A stretch of 64,000 nt of DNA from an uncultured Rikenellaceae bacterium (GTDB lineage: Bacteria; Bacteroidota; Bacteroidia; Bacteroidales; Rikenellaceae), in assembly GCA_944415565.1 (NCBI GenBank), contig CALYBQ010000001.1, positions 50,116 to 114,115 on the forward strand, given 5' to 3'. The notes under the pieces were generated by a model. That model did not search any database and had not been told where the DNA came from. It was given only the letters and a program-made list of their open reading frames with translations. Positions 61,809-64,000 of this stretch are shown one piece after another (position 1 is the first letter of the stretch; the number at the start of each line of letters is the position of its first letter). The position numbers and the translations under genes are program-made.

Positions 61809-62693
61809 ATGAAAAAAATCTTTTTTACCACGCTGGCCGTCATCGCAGCGGCTTTCGTCTTCGTATCGTGCAGCGACAACGACGACAAACCCGCACCCGC
61901 ACTGGCCAAAGCCATAGCCGGTGCATACCCTGTGAACATATTTATCGGCATAGAGGATGAACCCGACATGAGCAGCCCGTATACCGGGACCGTAACTATC
62001 ACAGCAACAGCGGACAATACGGCTTCTCTCGCGTTGTCAGGCTTCGATATCGGGTTCGGGGAGATGCCAATTTCACTGTCCGGCATCAAAACTACCGGCA
62101 ATAAGAGCGATGTCAAAGTTTCATATTCCGGAGCGATAGAATCTGATGCGTTGGGAACGCTCGGAGAACTCAGCGCAGTCCTCAGCGGCAACGTAAAGAA
62201 TGGTAAACTTGACATTTCGTTACCTGTAACGGTAACGGCTCCCACAGGAGAGTTGCATGTGAATGTAATCCTGCAATCACAACCGGCAGTAGCCAGTGCC
62301 ATAGCAGGAGCATATCCGGTAAACATATATTTCGGACTGGGAACCGACCCCGACATGAACACACCTTACACAGGAACCGTAAACATCACAGCCACTGCTG
62401 ACAATACGGCATCGCTCTCCTTGGCAGGATTCACAATGCCCGGACTCGGAGAGATCCCCATCTCGCTGTCCGGCATCAAAACTTCGGGAATCGCAAACAA
62501 CGTTAAGGTTGCGTATTCCGGACCGGTAGAATCAGCCGCATTGGAAGCACTCGGAGATCTCTCGACTGTACTCACCGGAAGCATAGAAGATGGAGAATTG
62601 GATTTCTCGCTTCCGGTAACAGTAACTATGGCAGGCGAAGGCACTATGAACGTCAACGTATTGCTACAATCACGCAACGAGCAGCCCGAATAA
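61809..62693 (+). CDS. Lipoprotein with two tandem calycin-like repeats
   Basis: 294 residues with a lipoprotein signal (lipobox VFVSC, then SDNDDK). The mature part is a clear internal duplication: IAGAYPVNIFIGIEDEPDMS...IAGAYPVNIYFGLGTDPDMN, each followed by YTGTVTITATADNTASLAL-like text, FGEMPISLSGIKTTG/LGEIPISLSGIKTSG, and a DISLPVTVTAPTGELHVNV-like end. Each repeat is about 125 residues and resembles the calycin-like lipoproteins of Bacteroidota, which may bind small hydrophobic ligands. Function unknown. A strong terminator follows. Confidence 0.8.
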   Translation: MKKIFFTTLAVIAAAFVFVSCSDNDDKPAPALAKAIAGAYPVNIFIGIEDEPDMSSPYTGTVTITATADNTASLALSGFDIGFGEMPISLSGIKTTGNKSDVKVSYSGAIESDALGTLGELSAVLSGNVKNGKLDISLPVTVTAPTGELHVNVILQSQPAVASAIAGAYPVNIYFGLGTDPDMNTPYTGTVNITATADNTASLSLAGFTMPGLGEIPISLSGIKTSGIANNVKVAYSGPVESAALEALGDLSTVLTGSIEDGELDFSLPVTVTMAGEGTMNVNVLLQSRNEQPE

Positions 62694-62712
62694 AGGCAAG
62701 TCTTAAACAATC

Positions 62713-62749
62713 AAAATGCCCGGAACACACCAATGCTACCGGGCATTTT
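62713..62749 (+). terminator. Intrinsic terminator of the repeat lipoprotein gene
   Basis: An 11-bp stem AAAATGCCCGG/CCGGGCATTTT (62713-62723 with 62739-62749), then TATATATAAA. The rest of the gap to purN (62750-63006) shows nothing else. Confidence 0.9.
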
Positions 62750-63006
62750 TATATATAAAGAGTCCATATCCATAATACAACCCTATTCATAACTGTCCTT
62801 CACCATGCAGCACGAATCAACACCCGACGCTACACGCACAAGAACATAAACTAACTTTACACTCCTCAAAAATTTACTGTTCGCACCATCAGCCGCCAAC
62901 GATACCGTATACGCCCTGCCAAATCGACATCTGCTCCCAACGCCATGTGGCAATCCGCTCATTTTCGGCGGACCACGACATTGAAAATCACACTTTTTCC
63001 ATTACT

Positions 63007-63039
63007 TTTGACATTCCTAAGTTTCACCCACTACCTTTG
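63007..63039 (+). promoter_or_regulatory. Promoter of purN
   Basis: -33 TTTG (63007-63010), a 21-base spacer and -7 TACCTTTG (63032-63039). The start is near 63043, 21 bases before the ATG. Confidence 0.7.
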
Positions 63040-63063
63040 ATTGTATAATTTCACAAGCCAACC

Positions 63064-63639
63064 ATGAAGAACATAGCCGTATTCGCATCAGGTTCAGGCA
63101 CGAACGCCGAGAATATCTTCCGCCATTTCGAAAACTCCGACACAGCCCGCCCAATCCTGCTCGTCACCGACAATTCCAATGCAGGAGCACTCGACCGGGC
63201 CAAGAAATTCGGCATCGAAACGGCCGTATTCCCGCGCGCCGAATTCCGATCCGGCGAAGCTGTCCTCGAACTCATGCGCGACAAGGCAATAGATTACATA
63301 GTACTGGCAGGATTCCTATCGCTCGTTCCGGCTTGTCTCGTGAAGGCCTTTGACGGCCGTATCGTGAACATACACCCAGCCCTGCTGCCCAAATACGGAG
63401 GAAAGGGCATGTACGGACACCATGTACACGAAGCCGTCATAGCCAATGGTGAGAACGAATCGGGAATAACGATCCATCTCGTCAACGAACACTACGATGA
63501 AGGGGCGGCGCTCGCACAATTCAAGGTGACCGTAACTCCTGAAGATACTCCCGACACACTCGCCGCCAAGATACACGAACTGGAATACGCTCATTTCCCC
63601 GAGGTAATCGAGCGTGAAATATCGAAACTTCCACGATAA
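63064..63639 (+). CDS. purN: Phosphoribosylglycinamide formyltransferase
   Basis: 191 residues. PurN transfers a formyl group from 10-formyl-tetrahydrofolate to GAR in purine synthesis. Motifs: NIAVFASGSGTNAENIFRHF at the start, LAGFLSLVPACLVKAFDGRI, VNIHPALLPKYGGKGMYG with catalytic Asn and His, and ESGITIHLVNEHYDEGAAL with the catalytic Asp. Normal length. The YraN-family gene starts 48 bases downstream. Confidence 0.95.
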   Translation: MKNIAVFASGSGTNAENIFRHFENSDTARPILLVTDNSNAGALDRAKKFGIETAVFPRAEFRSGEAVLELMRDKAIDYIVLAGFLSLVPACLVKAFDGRIVNIHPALLPKYGGKGMYGHHVHEAVIANGENESGITIHLVNEHYDEGAALAQFKVTVTPEDTPDTLAAKIHELEYAHFPEVIEREISKLPR

Positions 63640-63686
63640 ATTTCTATATTGGGGTGGAACATCTGCCCCCTCAAACCCACAGCGTA

Positions 63687-64000
63687 ATGGGAGAGACACA
63701 AGAGACCGGCCTCAAAGGCGAACAGGCTGCCGCCGAGTGGCTGACGGCCAACGGATTCTCTATCCGTCACCGCAACTGGCGCAGCGGACGTTACGAACTA
63801 GACATAGTGGCTGCCAAAGGCGACACGCTGCATTTCGTGGAGGTCAAGTGCCGCAAACGCGGGGGACTGACGACTCCGGAAGAGGCAATCACCCCTGCGA
63901 AGTTCCGCTCCCTGTCGAAGGCGGCCGAAGCCTACATAGCCACATTCGGAATAGATTCCGAGATACAATTCGACCTCATATCGGTAGAACATTATGCCGG
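63687..64000 (+). CDS. YraN/UPF0102-family endonuclease-like protein, N-terminal part
   Basis: 104 residues are present before the window ends; YraN proteins are about 120. The restriction-endonuclease-like fold is marked by GLKGEQAAAEWLTANGF at the start, RSGRYELDIVAAKGD (acidic metal residues) and LHFVEVKCRKRGG (ExK). UPF0102 proteins are predicted Holliday-junction-resolvase-type nucleases without an assigned role. It is cotranscribed with purN by spacing. Confidence 0.85.
   Translation, partial: MGETQETGLKGEQAAAEWLTANGFSIRHRNWRSGRYELDIVAAKGDTLHFVEVKCRKRGGLTTPEEAITPAKFRSLSKAAEAYIATFGIDSEIQFDLISVEHYA

Noticed and set aside
1..64000. CRISPR array, phage, insertion sequence or attachment site
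   Set aside because: No spaced repeats, transposase, integrase or terminal inverted repeats were seen on either strand.

Overview
The window is a densely packed chromosomal segment from a Bacteroidota bacterium, most likely order Bacteroidales. I lean towards Rikenellaceae/Alistipes relatives from overall gene style, but the family is a guess. The phylum call rests on TAnnTTTG -7 promoter boxes with TTG/TTTG -33 boxes 19-21 bases away, A-rich leaders with few Shine-Dalgarno sites, and families typical of the phylum: a TamL-type Omp85 C-terminus, a DUF4296 lipoprotein, an Ig-like (SbsA-type) lipoprotein, short TonB proteins lacking a Pro-rich region, an OmpA-TPR lipoprotein, and a Tgt without zinc cysteines. 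There is no phage, insertion sequence, CRISPR array, rRNA operon or obvious island. Almost everything is core or housekeeping, with a few odd small or degenerate genes.

Layout. 1-1.2 kb: end of a TamL/BamA-like barrel gene. 1.2-6.4 kb, minus strand: a small GlsB/YeaQ membrane protein, a 53-residue Cys-rich protein, an SLC13 transporter with two TrkA-C domains, an orphan exported protein, a membrane metallophosphoesterase and a TetR regulator. 6.4-10.7 kb: a 1399-residue acyl-CoA-dehydratase-activase-like fusion that is the first gene of an operon with the TetR gene; a cluster of overlapping dyads lies at its predicted start site. 10.9-13.0 kb: folE and a PurF-like protein lacking the N-terminal nucleophile cysteine. 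13.1-25.3 kb: a long minus-strand run (lipoprotein, amidohydrolase, DUF4296 lipoprotein, LolC/E-like permease, rbfA, barrel protein, Ig-like lipoprotein, small lipoprotein, folK, holB, small membrane protein, dut, polysaccharide flippase). 25.4-26.7 kb: rlmN and tRNA-Ala(GGC).

26.9-29.2 kb, plus strand: three tandem TonB paralogues, then hflX and upp. 31.6-35.6 kb, minus: the Kdo genes kdsD and kdsA, an NrnA-like phosphoesterase and deoC. 35.7-40.4 kb, minus: an abundant-looking OmpA-TPR lipoprotein, pnp and rpsO. 40.6-50.3 kb, plus: nfeD, apbE, a diacylglycerol-kinase-like gene, tgt, an LptF/LptG-type permease, two glycosyltransferases, an ECF-type sigma factor and rsmG. 50.5-53.0 kb: tRNA-Ser(GGA), then an exbB/exbD/exbD operon that could energise the TonB proteins. 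53.3-58.0 kb, minus: an MBOAT acyltransferase with two SGNH-hydrolase-like exported proteins, a likely surface-glycan acetylation set. 58.1-61.4 kb, minus: radC, rnc with a long basic tail, fabF and acpP. 61.8-64.0 kb, plus: a lipoprotein with an internal duplication, purN and the start of a YraN-family gene.

Many genes concern the envelope (Kdo synthesis, flippase, glycosyltransferases, LPS export permease, O-acetylation, barrel assembly, TonB energisation). They are interleaved with RNA metabolism (rnc, pnp, rbfA, rlmN, rsmG, tgt) and nucleotide/cofactor genes (dut, upp, deoC, purN, folE, folK). No wholly new system is evident. The best leads are the TetR-activase operator cluster, the degenerate PurF paralogue next to folE, the Tgt lacking zinc ligands, the tandem TonB set and the small Cys-rich gene. 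No searches were run: family names come from recognised motifs, and residue positions are approximate.
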